Origin: Alkalicoccobacillus gibsonii
GTDB lineage: Bacteria; Bacillota; Bacilli; Bacillales; Bacillaceae_D
DNA: 64,000 nucleotides
Direction of reading: 5' to 3'
Assembly: GCF_016798245.1 (NCBI RefSeq)
Contig: NZ_JAEUZA010000002.1
Location: 620,001-684,000, forward strand
In this document: in pieces, positions 51,307 to 60,472 of the stretch
Layout of the letters: each line of letters starts with the position of its first letter
How positions within the stretch are numbered: the first letter of the stretch is position 1
Position numbers and translations under genes: made by a program
The notes under the pieces: generated by a model
Database searches by the model: none
What the model was told of the DNA's origin: nothing
Seen by the model: the letters and a program-made list of their open reading frames with translations, nothing else

Positions 51307-52206
51307 TTATTGCTCCTTTCTTTCTACAGTTACGTTTGCCATCTTCTCATAATGCTGCACGATGCTTGCGTGATCCAAGGCTTCCTTTCCATCTGCTTTT
51401 AACGAATGGAAAATCTCAAGTAGCTGACTTGATAAAGGCAGTGGAACAGACAATTCATGCGCGGTATTCATCACATTTGTCAGATCTTTTAAGTTAATAT
51501 CGACTCTTCCGCCTGCTTTAAAGTTACGGTCAAGGATCATTGGAATCTTTGCATCCATTACAGTACTTCCAGCGAGTCCTCCTCGGATGGCTTGGTACAT
51601 TTTATCAATATCAATTCCAGCCTTAGAAGCAAGCGTTAGCGCTTCAGATACAGCAGCGATATTTAAGTTAACGATAATTTGATTTGCAAGTTTGGCCGTT
51701 GTTCCGCAGCCGCTGTCTCCAACTAAAACGATGTCTGAACCCATCGCTTGTAGCACTGGCTTTACTTCTTCAAACTGTGCTGACTCTCCACCAACCATGA
51801 TAGCGAGTGTGCCATCGATGGCTTTTGGTTCTCCACCACTTACAGGAGCATCTAAGAAATGAACACCCTGTGCTGCAGCTAGAATTGCCATTTCTTTAGA
51901 ATCTACAGGAGAGACAGAGCTCATATCCACAATAATTAAATCTTTAGATGCGCCTTCCATGACACCGTTATCGCCAAATACAGCCATACGAACATGCTCG
52001 CCTTTAGGTAACATGGTAATGACGCAGTCGCTGTTTTGGGCAACTTCCTTACCTGAGGTTGCAGGTGTTGCGCCTTCAGTTGCTAACTGATCAACGGCGC
52101 CTTGATTTAAGTCAAATACCGTTACTTGAAATCCTTTTTGTAGTAAATTACGTGCCATAGGGCTTCCCATAATACCTAGTCCAATAAATCCAACGCGTTT
52201 GTTCAT
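51307..52206 (-). CDS. garR: Tartronate semialdehyde reductase (GarR type)
   Basis: A 299-residue beta-hydroxyacid dehydrogenase. It has the N-terminal G-F-I-G-L-G-I-M-G-S-P-M NAD(P) motif, the substrate loop D-A-P-V-S-G-G-E-P-K-A near 120, and the catalytic Lys in T-A-K-L-A-N-Q-I-I-V-N-L-N near 170. The stretch A-I-R-G-G-L-A-G-S-T-V-M-D-A-K, the D-R-N-F-K-A-G block and the final Y-E-K-M-A follow E. coli GarR closely, more so than threonate dehydrogenase LtnD. It should reduce 2-hydroxy-3-oxopropanoate to D-glycerate. ATG 52206 has a GGATGGAG ribosome site. Confidence 0.85.
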   Translation of the reverse strand: MNKRVGFIGLGIMGSPMARNLLQKGFQVTVFDLNQGAVDQLATEGATPATSGKEVAQNSDCVITMLPKGEHVRMAVFGDNGVMEGASKDLIIVDMSSVSPVDSKEMAILAAAQGVHFLDAPVSGGEPKAIDGTLAIMVGGESAQFEEVKPVLQAMGSDIVLVGDSGCGTTAKLANQIIVNLNIAAVSEALTLASKAGIDIDKMYQAIRGGLAGSTVMDAKIPMILDRNFKAGGRVDINLKDLTNVMNTAHELSVPLPLSSQLLEIFHSLKADGKEALDHASIVQHYEKMANVTVERKEQ

Positions 52207-52245
52207 GTATATCTCCATCCTTTTTTATATAATCTCTCTCTTATT

Positions 52246-53610
52246 CTATAAACCTGGTAATACGGTTTGGAACATTGTTAAAAAGTAGATAAAACCTAAA
52301 GCTGTCAGTCCTGCTATGAAACCACCTAAGCTCCACACACGTAGCGTTTCCATCATAGACAGACGTCCGAATTTACTAACAACCCAGAAGCCGGAATCGT
52401 TTGGTAAGGATAATCCAATACCACCTGCACAGATTGCTAGTCCGAGTAACACTGGAGATGCACCTAGTTCTACTGCCATCGGTCCTAGGATTGAAGACGT
52501 TGTAATTAGTGCAACTGTAGCGCTTCCAAGTGCTGCGCGTAGTAATTGAGCGAATAGGAAAGCAAGTAAGAGTACAGGCATATTCAAGCCCTGCATCATT
52601 CCGATTAATAAATCACCAATCCCTGTTTCTTGAACAACTTTACCGAAAGCACCACCTGCACCAGTTATTAACAAGATCATACCGGAGGACTCAAATGCTT
52701 GTGTCATAACAGTCTTTGAATCTTCTTTTAGATAAGGTCTGAACACAAAGAGTGCAGTAATGACACTAATGAGTAAGGCTGTATTTTTATCGCCAATAAA
52801 AGCAAAGAACGTAGGAATGATATGTTCAGGATTCTCTATGAAAACAACATTCATTAACGTGTTTGATAGAATCAAAACAATTGGTAAGGCAAGCATGGAA
52901 TAAGCAAGCCATGTAGGCATTTCTTTCCCAGTTGATACTTGTTCTGTTTCTTCCATTTCCTCAGTGACATCACTTAGACGATCTCCGTTTGGTATACGTT
53001 TGCCGATGAATTTACCATAAAGTACACCACCGACTAGCGTGGCAGGAATGGCAACAAGTAAGCCGTAAAGGAAGAAGACGCCAATTTCAGAACCGGTATT
53101 GTCAGCAACAATCAGTGGACCTGGTGTTGGAATAATTAAGCTGTGTGAAACAATCAAACCGATAGCCAGGATCGCAACAAATGTTGCAAGTGAAATCTTT
53201 GTTTTAATGGATAAGCTTTGAACCAGTTTGTTTAAGATGATAAAAGCAGCATCAAAGAAAACGGGAATCGCCACTGTGGTTGCGGTTGCAGATAAGGCAA
53301 GAGGAGATCGTTTCACTCCAAATGCTCGAATCATTGATGAAGCAATTTTCTCAATGGCACCAGAGGCAGCAAGGAATTGACCGAAGATAATTCCAAGACC
53401 GATCAGTATCCCGACCCCTGCTAATGTTCCTCCGAAGCCATCTGCAATGACTCCGGGTAATTCCCTGACACCAATATTCGAAATGAGACCAATTCCAATA
53501 GCTACAACCAGTAAGGCAATAAATGCATCCCACTTTAATTTAATAATAAGAACAAAAAGCACAATCAAAGCTACGATAAAACCAATAATTAAACCTGTTC
53601 CTGTAAGCAT
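52246..53610 (-). CDS. gntP: GntP-family gluconate-type permease
   Basis: This 454-residue carrier has about 12 membrane helices, and motifs of the GntP family: P-G-P-L-I-V-A-D (after T) near 165, G-A-G-G-A-F-G-K-V-V near 330, and L-P-N-D-S-G-F-W-V-V near 410. It imports sugar acids such as gluconate by proton symport. It is the first structural gene after rpiR. ATG 53610 sits behind GAGGTG; GTG 53619 overlaps the ribosome site. In this operon it probably brings in the acid sugar used by the kinase and aldolase. Confidence 0.9.
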   Translation of the reverse strand: MLTGTGLIIGFIVALIVLFVLIIKLKWDAFIALLVVAIGIGLISNIGVRELPGVIADGFGGTLAGVGILIGLGIIFGQFLAASGAIEKIASSMIRAFGVKRSPLALSATATTVAIPVFFDAAFIILNKLVQSLSIKTKISLATFVAILAIGLIVSHSLIIPTPGPLIVADNTGSEIGVFFLYGLLVAIPATLVGGVLYGKFIGKRIPNGDRLSDVTEEMEETEQVSTGKEMPTWLAYSMLALPIVLILSNTLMNVVFIENPEHIIPTFFAFIGDKNTALLISVITALFVFRPYLKEDSKTVMTQAFESSGMILLITGAGGAFGKVVQETGIGDLLIGMMQGLNMPVLLLAFLFAQLLRAALGSATVALITTSSILGPMAVELGASPVLLGLAICAGGIGLSLPNDSGFWVVSKFGRLSMMETLRVWSLGGFIAGLTALGFIYFLTMFQTVLPGL

Positions 53611-53664
53611 ATGCGTCACCTCTTGAAGTTACTTTCCATTTTATGAGCGCTTCCATTTGGAAGC

Positions 53665-54510
53665 TTATTTTTTCATTCGTGTTACGGCAAGTCTTGACTG
53701 GTTTACTCTGCTTGTTAATCGTTCGCCTCCGAGAGCAACCATACGTGTATACAATGTATCAATGAGTGTAAGCTGTACAATCCTTGAAACCATGGCATCA
53801 GAGCGCTTTGTTGTTTCAGCCGCTTGAGTTAATAGAAGAAAAGTCGCCATGCTTGCAAGTGTCGTATTCCGATTTGATGTAATGACGATGATTTTGGCTC
53901 CGTTGTTCTTAGCGATCTCAACCACATCAATAATGTCAACGGTTTCACCAGAGTGCGAGATGGCTACAACAACATCCTGCTCGTTCATATGGCTTGCATA
54001 AATCGCTTGGTAGTGAGGGTCTTTGACTGAGAGGGTGGTCTCACCTAAACGCATAAATTTATGAGCACCATCTTCCGCAATGGTCCCTGATAAGCCTTGT
54101 CCAAAGAAATAAAGGCGTTTTGCTTGTTGCAGAGCAAGGATGGCTTGTTCAATCGTTGAGACATTTAACTGATCTTGAGTCATTGATAAGGCAGAGCTAA
54201 TTTGATCAGAAATCTTTTCAAAGACAACATCTGCTTGATCACCCACTTGGATATCATTTGTTTCGGTCGCGTTTGATTTAGATTCAGCAAGCTCTTGGGC
54301 GAGAGCAACCTTTAGTTCTTGATAACTTGCATAACCAAGCTTGCGATATAACCTCACAACACTAGGCTCACTTACATTACTTAATAGAGATAACTCATTC
54401 ATAGAAAGTAAGAATGGTTTATCATGTTGATTTAGTTGTTGAATAATTTTTCGTTCAGAAGCAGTAATGGATTCTTTTTTCGATTCAATACGTTGTTGAA
54501 AACTGGACAA
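53665..54510 (-). CDS. RpiR-family transcriptional regulator
   Basis: This 281-residue regulator has an N-terminal RpiR helix-turn-helix domain (about 1-78; M-N-E-L-S-L-L-S-N-V-S-E-P-S-V-V-R-L-Y-R-K-L-G) and a C-terminal SIS sugar-phosphate-binding domain (about 120-255; F-G-Q-G-L-S-G, then I-S-H-S-G-E-T). It should sense a phosphorylated intermediate. TTG 54510 has GGAGGTGATT. It is divergent from the aldolase gene. The intervening 157 bp contains two palindromic candidate operators. Confidence 0.88.
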   Translation of the reverse strand: MSSFQQRIESKKESITASERKIIQQLNQHDKPFLLSMNELSLLSNVSEPSVVRLYRKLGYASYQELKVALAQELAESKSNATETNDIQVGDQADVVFEKISDQISSALSMTQDQLNVSTIEQAILALQQAKRLYFFGQGLSGTIAEDGAHKFMRLGETTLSVKDPHYQAIYASHMNEQDVVVAISHSGETVDIIDVVEIAKNNGAKIIVITSNRNTTLASMATFLLLTQAAETTKRSDAMVSRIVQLTLIDTLYTRMVALGGERLTSRVNQSRLAVTRMKK

Positions 54511-54531
54511 CGTCTAATCACCTCCGTGTTC

Positions 54532-54547
54532 GTAGTAATATTACTAC
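54532..54547. promoter_or_regulatory. Palindromic RpiR-type operator 1
   Basis: GTAGTAATATTACTAC is a perfect 16-bp palindrome 22 bp upstream of the rpiR start codon. With its flanking A it reads TGTAGTAATATTAC on the minus strand, close to the TGTAAT-N3-ATTACA layout known for HexR, another RpiR-family regulator. Confidence 0.6.
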
Positions 54548-54636
54548 AATAAAATCGCTTACACAAGACTTTTTGTTTGTTTTACTACATAAATTTAGTT
54601 GAATAATGTCGAATGTAGCGTTATCATAAGGATTAT

Positions 54637-54651
54637 TGTAATAAAACTACA
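54637..54651. promoter_or_regulatory. Palindromic RpiR-type operator 2
   Basis: TGTAATAAAACTACA, an imperfect palindrome, shares both half-site types (TGTAAT and ACTACA) with operator 1. It lies 17 bp before the aldolase start, next to its GGAGGGG ribosome site, where a bound regulator would block transcription. Confidence 0.6.
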
Positions 54652-54667
54652 TTATGGAGGGGTCTTT

Positions 54668-55504
54668 ATGTTTATCTCGACAAAGGAACTTTTAGTAAAA
54701 GCGGAGCAAGAACATGCGGCAATTGCTGCCTTTAATTGCTACAATGCGGAAACGGTACAAGCAGCGATTCAAGCGGCTGAACAAGCCAATCAAGGAGTAT
54801 TAATTGCGTACGGAGAGCGGTATAAAGATTACATGAATTTGGAAGCGTTTGCTGCATTCACAATAAAACTAGCAGAGCTTGCAAGTGTTCCTGTGGCCTT
54901 GCATTTAGATCATAGTTATGAATTAGAGACCATCAAGAGAGCGCTCACAGCTGGGTTTACATCTGTGATGTTTGATGGATCACCTCATTCATTAGAAGAA
55001 AATATCAGATTAACTAAAGAGGTTGTTGAGCTCGCACATGCCCATGGTGTACATGTTGAAGCGGAGATTGGTTCAATGGAAAAAGGAGACTTCTCAGATG
55101 AAGAGGAGGGAGATGGCCGATTAACAGATCCAACAGAGGCTGCACGATTTGTCTCAGAAACAGGCGTTGACTTTCTTGCTGCTTCCATTGGAACCGTTCA
55201 TGGAATGTATAAAGGTGAGCCAAAGCTTCAATTTGATTTGCTCGAGGAAATTGCTGAGAAGGTTCAAATTCCATTAGTTCTTCACGGAGGATCGGGCACG
55301 CCAGAGGATCAAGTTTTAAAAGCGATTGATTATGGTATCAGGAAGATTAATGTTAATACAGAAATCTCATTAACAGCAGTGAGCACCATTGCAGACACGG
55401 TTAAAGAAAACCAACAAGTACATTTAAGCACCCTAATGACTCATGCACAGGAACAAATGACAATCCATATGGAGAAAATCATTCGTTTGTATCAAAATAA
55501 ATAG
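54668..55504 (+). CDS. Class II ketose-bisphosphate-type aldolase (Fba/GatY/IolJ family)
   Basis: A 278-residue zinc-dependent aldolase. It shows H-L-D-H-S near residue 83 (catalytic Asp and zinc His), V-E-A-E-I-G-S near 134, G-T-V-H-G-M-Y near 178 (zinc His) and V-L-H-G-G-S-G-T near 209 (zinc His), then the phosphate-binding K-I-N-V-N-T. The family cleaves phosphorylated ketoses to dihydroxyacetone phosphate plus an aldehyde. Divergent from rpiR-gntP-garR-kinase, it is likely the pathway aldolase. Paired with GarR its second product may be tartronate semialdehyde. ATG 54668 has ATGGAGGGG; the ORF upstream of it has no ribosome site. Confidence 0.85.
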   Translation: MFISTKELLVKAEQEHAAIAAFNCYNAETVQAAIQAAEQANQGVLIAYGERYKDYMNLEAFAAFTIKLAELASVPVALHLDHSYELETIKRALTAGFTSVMFDGSPHSLEENIRLTKEVVELAHAHGVHVEAEIGSMEKGDFSDEEEGDGRLTDPTEAARFVSETGVDFLAASIGTVHGMYKGEPKLQFDLLEEIAEKVQIPLVLHGGSGTPEDQVLKAIDYGIRKINVNTEISLTAVSTIADTVKENQQVHLSTLMTHAQEQMTIHMEKIIRLYQNK

Positions 55505-55531
55505 TAAGTAAGAGAGCTAAGAAAATAGGTA

Positions 55532-55576
55532 CAAGGCAAATGATTTGATGAGTGAATCATTTGCCTTGTCTTTTTT
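55532..55576 (+). terminator. Terminator of aldolase gene
   Basis: CAAGGCAAATGATT (55532-55545) and AATCATTTGCCTTG (55554-55567) make a perfect 14-bp stem followed by a C and seven T residues. Confidence 0.93.
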
Positions 55577-55585
55577 TAAGATATA

Positions 55586-55706
55586 AGCGGAGGGTGAATG
55601 CGAGACTCCTGTGGATACAGTACGCGGTGAAGACTCTGTAGCAGTGATTTTCTGCGTAAGTGGATGAGGCCGTACCCACGGAAAGCGAGTATTCTCCCGA
55701 AGCGGC
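55586..55706 (+). repeat. Dispersed intergenic repeat element, copy C
   Basis: This runs from AGCGGAGGGTGAATGCGAGA to CTCCCGAAGCGG with internal ACTCCTGTGG, ACGCGGTGAAGA, GGATGAGGCCGT and GGAAAGCGAGTATT. Copy B (30191-30310, inverted) follows the same block order and copy A (20221-20350) is more divergent. It lies between a terminator and the end of a small membrane-protein gene on the other strand. Confidence 0.75.
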
Positions 55707-55716
55707 ATTTTTTTGG

Positions 55717-55908
55717 TTAAGACAAAAACACATAAGCCAATCCAATGACAATCAGTATTGCGATAGGAATGAGCAAAAGGTAGATCCAGGACAGGTTTCG
55801 GAAGCTTTTTTCACTACTGTAATTTTGATCAACAATATTTACATAGATAATTGAAACGATAAGACCAATGAAACATATGAGGCCAGTAAAAATGAGTAAA
55901 AACGTCAT
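55717..55908 (-). CDS. Small two-helix membrane protein
   Basis: A 63-residue protein with two hydrophobic segments (about 3-24 and 43-61) joined by a polar loop D-Q-N-Y-S-S-E-K-S. The ATG is preceded by a strong AAAGGAGTGG site, supporting translation. No family was recognised. It lies alone on the minus strand, between the intergenic element and the galactarate operon promoter. Confidence 0.65.
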   Translation of the reverse strand: MTFLLIFTGLICFIGLIVSIIYVNIVDQNYSSEKSFRNLSWIYLLLIPIAILIVIGLAYVFLS

Positions 55909-55992
55909 TCTGCCACTCCTTTAGACATCATTTCCTTCACTATAAGGGATATGGTGAACCAATGTAAGCGCATAATCTTTTTTGTTTATGTA

Positions 55993-56044
55993 TTGACACA
56001 CCTTATTATCAGAATTATTATAAATATAATATCTGATATATCAG
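55993..56044 (+). promoter_or_regulatory. Promoter and operator of the galactarate operon
   Basis: TTGACA (55993-55998) and TATTAT (56016-56021) are exactly 17 bp apart. CTGATATATCAG (56033-56044), a perfect 12-bp palindrome, lies just downstream of the expected start site and shares TGATATATCA with a second site at 56112-56121. These are probably operators for the GntR regulator encoded first in the operon. Confidence 0.7.
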
Positions 56045-56110
56045 GTAGGTTCTTAGATCTCAATTCGTAAATGATCAGACGTTGACAGATTCGGACTTCG
56101 TCGATAGTCA

Positions 56111-56127
56111 TTGATATATCAGATATC
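56111..56127 (+). promoter_or_regulatory. Second GntR-type operator
   Basis: TTGATATATCAGATATCA contains TGATATATCA, the core of the palindrome at 56033-56044, followed by an overlapping half GATATCA. It sits just before the GGAGGAG ribosome site of the regulator gene. Confidence 0.6.
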
Positions 56128-56142
56128 ATTGGAGGAGTCATC

Positions 56143-56832
56143 ATGAAAAAGCAGATGGATACAGCGGACTTTTTTAGCTCAGGGATTGAAAGTGTTAAGT
56201 CCTTGCGCGAGATTGCCGTAGAGAAAATTAAAGAGGCGATTGTTAGTGGATACTTTATGCCTGGAGATCATTTGAAAGAACGTGAGCTATCTCAGTTAAT
56301 GGGTATAAGTACAACGCCAATTAAAGAAGCTTTTCGTATTCTTGGAAATGAAGGATTTGTCCAGACGATTCCGCGAAAAGGAACCTATGTATCAGAGTAC
56401 GCCAATACCTCAATCGAGGAGATTCTATTGCTCCGTGCATCAATCGAAGGATTATGTTGTCGATTAGCTGCGATGAAAATGAATGACTCGGAGTTAGCGC
56501 TGTTAGAGGATCAGATTGACACGATGAAGGAATTAAAAGAAGACGAGGATGCGGAAGCGTTAGTGCGACACAATACAGCCTTCCACGAAATGATTGTTCA
56601 TTTTGCAGAAAATGCAATGATTAAGAATATGCTAAACAACGTCAAAGCATTTGATCATGCATTCCGAAAACGGGCTCTTTCTTATCATAAAGAAATCATT
56701 GAGGGATATGAAGAGCATTCAGCTATCTTCCAAGCCATCAAGAGTCGAGATGGTGATCTTGCTGAGAGGTTAATGAAGCAGCATATTTTACGAACGACAG
56801 AATTCATTCTGTCTCATCAAAAGGAACAATAG
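56143..56832 (+). CDS. GntR-family (FCD) transcriptional regulator
   Basis: A 229-residue regulator with an N-terminal winged helix (about 20-85; L-R-E-I-A-V-E-K-I-K-E-A-I, then G-D-H-L-K-E-R-E-L-S-Q-L-M-G-I-S) and a C-terminal all-helical FCD domain with metal/acid-binding His residues (H-N-T-A-F-H, H-S-A-I). FCD members usually bind sugar acids or other carboxylates. It heads the kdgD-aldehyde dehydrogenase-dehydratase-tct operon and probably autoregulates through the TGATATATCA sites. Confidence 0.88.
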   Translation: MKKQMDTADFFSSGIESVKSLREIAVEKIKEAIVSGYFMPGDHLKERELSQLMGISTTPIKEAFRILGNEGFVQTIPRKGTYVSEYANTSIEEILLLRASIEGLCCRLAAMKMNDSELALLEDQIDTMKELKEDEDAEALVRHNTAFHEMIVHFAENAMIKNMLNNVKAFDHAFRKRALSYHKEIIEGYEEHSAIFQAIKSRDGDLAERLMKQHILRTTEFILSHQKEQ

Positions 56833-56883
56833 GAGCTAAGCTTCTATTAAATAAAATGATAACGCATACAAAAGGAGGACGAC

Positions 56884-57801
56884 ATGGATTATAAAACATT
56901 TGCCAAAAGGTTAGAAACGATTTCGGCGATCCCAATTACTGCTTTTCATGATGATTTGAGTGTGAATTGGGAGGGAGTGAAGGAGAATATTGATTTCTTA
57001 ATGGAGAATAAACTTGAGGTTGTTGTGCCATGTGGAAACACAAGTGAGTTCTACGCATTATCAATGGACGAAGCAAAAGAAGAGACTAAGAGAGTTGTAG
57101 AGTACGTGAATGGTCGAGCACTAGTTGTAGCTGGTGTTGGTTATGCTGTCCCAACGGCGGTGGAGCTTGGTAACTTTGCTAAAGAAGCTGGCGCAGACGC
57201 CATTATGATTCACATGCCTGTCCATCCATATATTACATCGAAAGGAGCAGCTAATTATTTCCGCTCCATTATTGAGCAAGTCGATTTGCCAGCTATTGTT
57301 TATTTTAAAGATCCAAATGTATCAGATGATGTCTTAAAGGAACTCGCGCCACTCGACAAACTTGTTGGAGTAAAGTATGCAATCAATGACTTGCCGCGAT
57401 TCACCAAACTCGTACGTGAGGTACCAGCCTCACATAACGTAGCTTGGATTTGTGGAACTGCTGAAAAGTGGGCTCCGTATTACTGGAATGCTGGAGCGGT
57501 TGGCTTTACTTCAGGTCTAGTCAACATCCTTCCTAGTAAGTCATTTGAATTGCTAGAGGCGCTCAGAGCAAACAATTGGGAGGCTGCATGGGATGTTTGG
57601 GAGCATGTTCTTCCGTTTGAAGACTTACGTGCCAAATATAATAATGGAAACAATGTAGTTGTGATTAAAGAGGCCATGGAAGCCGTTGGTTTAACGGCTG
57701 GCAAAACACGTGAGCCGGTAGCGGCATTAAATGAATCTGATCATGCAGAAGTTGAAGCATTACTTGAAACATGGGGTTTGAAAACAACTCAAAATTCATA
57801 A
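56884..57801 (+). CDS. kdgD: 5-dehydro-4-deoxyglucarate dehydratase (KdgD type)
   Basis: A 305-residue (beta/alpha)8 enzyme of the dihydrodipicolinate synthase/aldolase family. It decarboxylates and dehydrates a 3-deoxy-2-keto-hexarate to 2-oxoglutarate semialdehyde. Visible motifs are P-C-G-N-T-S-E-F near 50, I-V-Y-F-K-D near 138 and the Schiff-base Lys in V-G-V-K-Y-A near 163. The order kdgD-aldehyde dehydrogenase is the same as ycbC-ycbD in the B. subtilis glucarate operon. The GGAGG ribosome site is strong. Confidence 0.88.
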   Translation: MDYKTFAKRLETISAIPITAFHDDLSVNWEGVKENIDFLMENKLEVVVPCGNTSEFYALSMDEAKEETKRVVEYVNGRALVVAGVGYAVPTAVELGNFAKEAGADAIMIHMPVHPYITSKGAANYFRSIIEQVDLPAIVYFKDPNVSDDVLKELAPLDKLVGVKYAINDLPRFTKLVREVPASHNVAWICGTAEKWAPYYWNAGAVGFTSGLVNILPSKSFELLEALRANNWEAAWDVWEHVLPFEDLRAKYNNGNNVVVIKEAMEAVGLTAGKTREPVAALNESDHAEVEALLETWGLKTTQNS

Positions 57802-57816
57802 AGGATGGTGTGGAAC

Positions 57817-59274
57817 ATGTCAGAAGCAGTGACGTTTAGCAATTACATTAATGGTGAGTGGGTACAAGGAGCATCAGGAGAAGTAGGAGAAAGTGTGAAT
57901 CCGGCTCGTGCAAAAGAAGTGGTAGGACGGTTCCAAAAATCAACGGCGGAAGATCTTAATCAAGCCGTACAATCAGCAGCAACGGCTCAAAAAAAGTGGC
58001 GTAAGTTAACAGGTGCGGCTCGTGGAGCTTACCTCTATAAAGTAGCGGATATCCTTGAAGCAAGAACAGATGAAGTTGCTGAAGTTATGACCAAGGAGAT
58101 GGGTAAAACCCTACCAGAGGCAAAGGGAGAAACCGCTCGCGGAGTAGCGATTCTAAGGTATTATGCGGGTGAAGGGATGCGAAAGGTTGGAGACGTCATT
58201 CCTTCTACAGACGCTGAGGCCTTTATGTTCACAACCCGTAAGGCTCTTGGAGTTGTAGGAGTTATTACCCCTTGGAACTTTCCGGTAGCGATTCCGATTT
58301 GGAAGATGGCTCCAGCATTAATCTACGGAAACACTGTTGTTCTTAAACCAGCGTCAGAAGCGTCAATCACAGCGGCTAAAGTTGTAGAGTGCTTTGCTGA
58401 AGCTGGATTTCCTGAAGGTGTCGTGAACTATATCACTGGCTCCGGTTCAATTATCGGTCAGGGTCTCGCTAATCATGAGCAGGTAGATGGCGTTACATTC
58501 ACTGGTTCTGACGGTGTTGGGCAGCAGGTTGGCCAAGCTGTTCTTGCTAGAGGTGGAAAGTATCAGCTTGAAATGGGTGGAAAGAACCCTGTTATTGTAG
58601 CGGATGATGCGGACTTAGATCTAGCCGTAGATGCAACGATAAGTGGAGGATTAAAATCAACAGGACAAAAGTGTACAGCCACAAGTCGTGTTATCGTCGA
58701 TCAAGCAGTCTATGAAACATTTAAAGAGAAATTAGTTGCAAAAGTGAGTGAATTAAAAGTAGGAGACGGGCTTGATTCTGATACATGGATGGGACCAAGT
58801 GTAAGTAAGGGGCAGCTTGATACAGTACTTTCTTATATTGAAAAAGGGAAGGAAGAAGGAGCCAACCTATTATTCGGTGGTCGCCGCCTAGAAGATGGAA
58901 AGCTAGGAGACGGGTATTATGTTGAGCCTGCTATCTTTGATGAAGTTGATACGAAGATGAGTATCGCTCAAGAGGAGATTTTTGGACCGGTTCTCGCTTT
59001 AATTAAGGTAGATGGCCTTGAGCAAGCGATTGAAGTGGCAAATGATACGAAATTTGGTTTAAGTGCATCGATTTTCACAACAAACATTGCTCGCATGATG
59101 ACATTTATCGAGGACATCGATGCAGGGCTTGTCCGAATTAATGCAGAAAGTGCTGGAGTTGAACTACAGGCACCATTTGGTGGAATGAAGCAATCAAGCT
59201 CACATTCACGTGAGCAAGGAACAGCTGCCATTGAATTCTTTACAGAAGTTAAAACCGTTTTTATCAAAGGATAA
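57817..59274 (+). CDS. 2-Oxoglutarate semialdehyde dehydrogenase (ALDH family)
   Basis: A 485-residue NAD(P)-dependent aldehyde dehydrogenase. It has P-W-N-F-P near 150, the catalytic Glu in L-E-M-G-G-K-N near 250, the catalytic Cys in G-Q-K-C-T near 285, and E-E-I-F-G-P near 385. Behind KdgD it should oxidise 2-oxoglutarate semialdehyde to 2-oxoglutarate, feeding the citric acid cycle. ATG 57817 is 10 nt after AAAGGATGG; the ATG at 57805 lies inside that site. Confidence 0.88.
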   Translation: MSEAVTFSNYINGEWVQGASGEVGESVNPARAKEVVGRFQKSTAEDLNQAVQSAATAQKKWRKLTGAARGAYLYKVADILEARTDEVAEVMTKEMGKTLPEAKGETARGVAILRYYAGEGMRKVGDVIPSTDAEAFMFTTRKALGVVGVITPWNFPVAIPIWKMAPALIYGNTVVLKPASEASITAAKVVECFAEAGFPEGVVNYITGSGSIIGQGLANHEQVDGVTFTGSDGVGQQVGQAVLARGGKYQLEMGGKNPVIVADDADLDLAVDATISGGLKSTGQKCTATSRVIVDQAVYETFKEKLVAKVSELKVGDGLDSDTWMGPSVSKGQLDTVLSYIEKGKEEGANLLFGGRRLEDGKLGDGYYVEPAIFDEVDTKMSIAQEEIFGPVLALIKVDGLEQAIEVANDTKFGLSASIFTTNIARMMTFIEDIDAGLVRINAESAGVELQAPFGGMKQSSSHSREQGTAAIEFFTEVKTVFIKG

Positions 59275-59278
59275 ATGA

Positions 59279-60460
<1,182 letters not shown>

Positions 60461-60472
60461 GGAGGGAAACGC

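Noticed and set aside
51307-52206. L-threonate dehydrogenase LtnD
   Set aside because: Motif-level similarity is closer to GarR, and the OtnI and OtnC partners expected with LtnD are not seen.
55660-55854. Short plus-strand open frame overlapping the small membrane-protein gene
   Set aside because: It starts inside the dispersed repeat element and lacks a ribosome site, whereas the minus-strand gene has a strong one.
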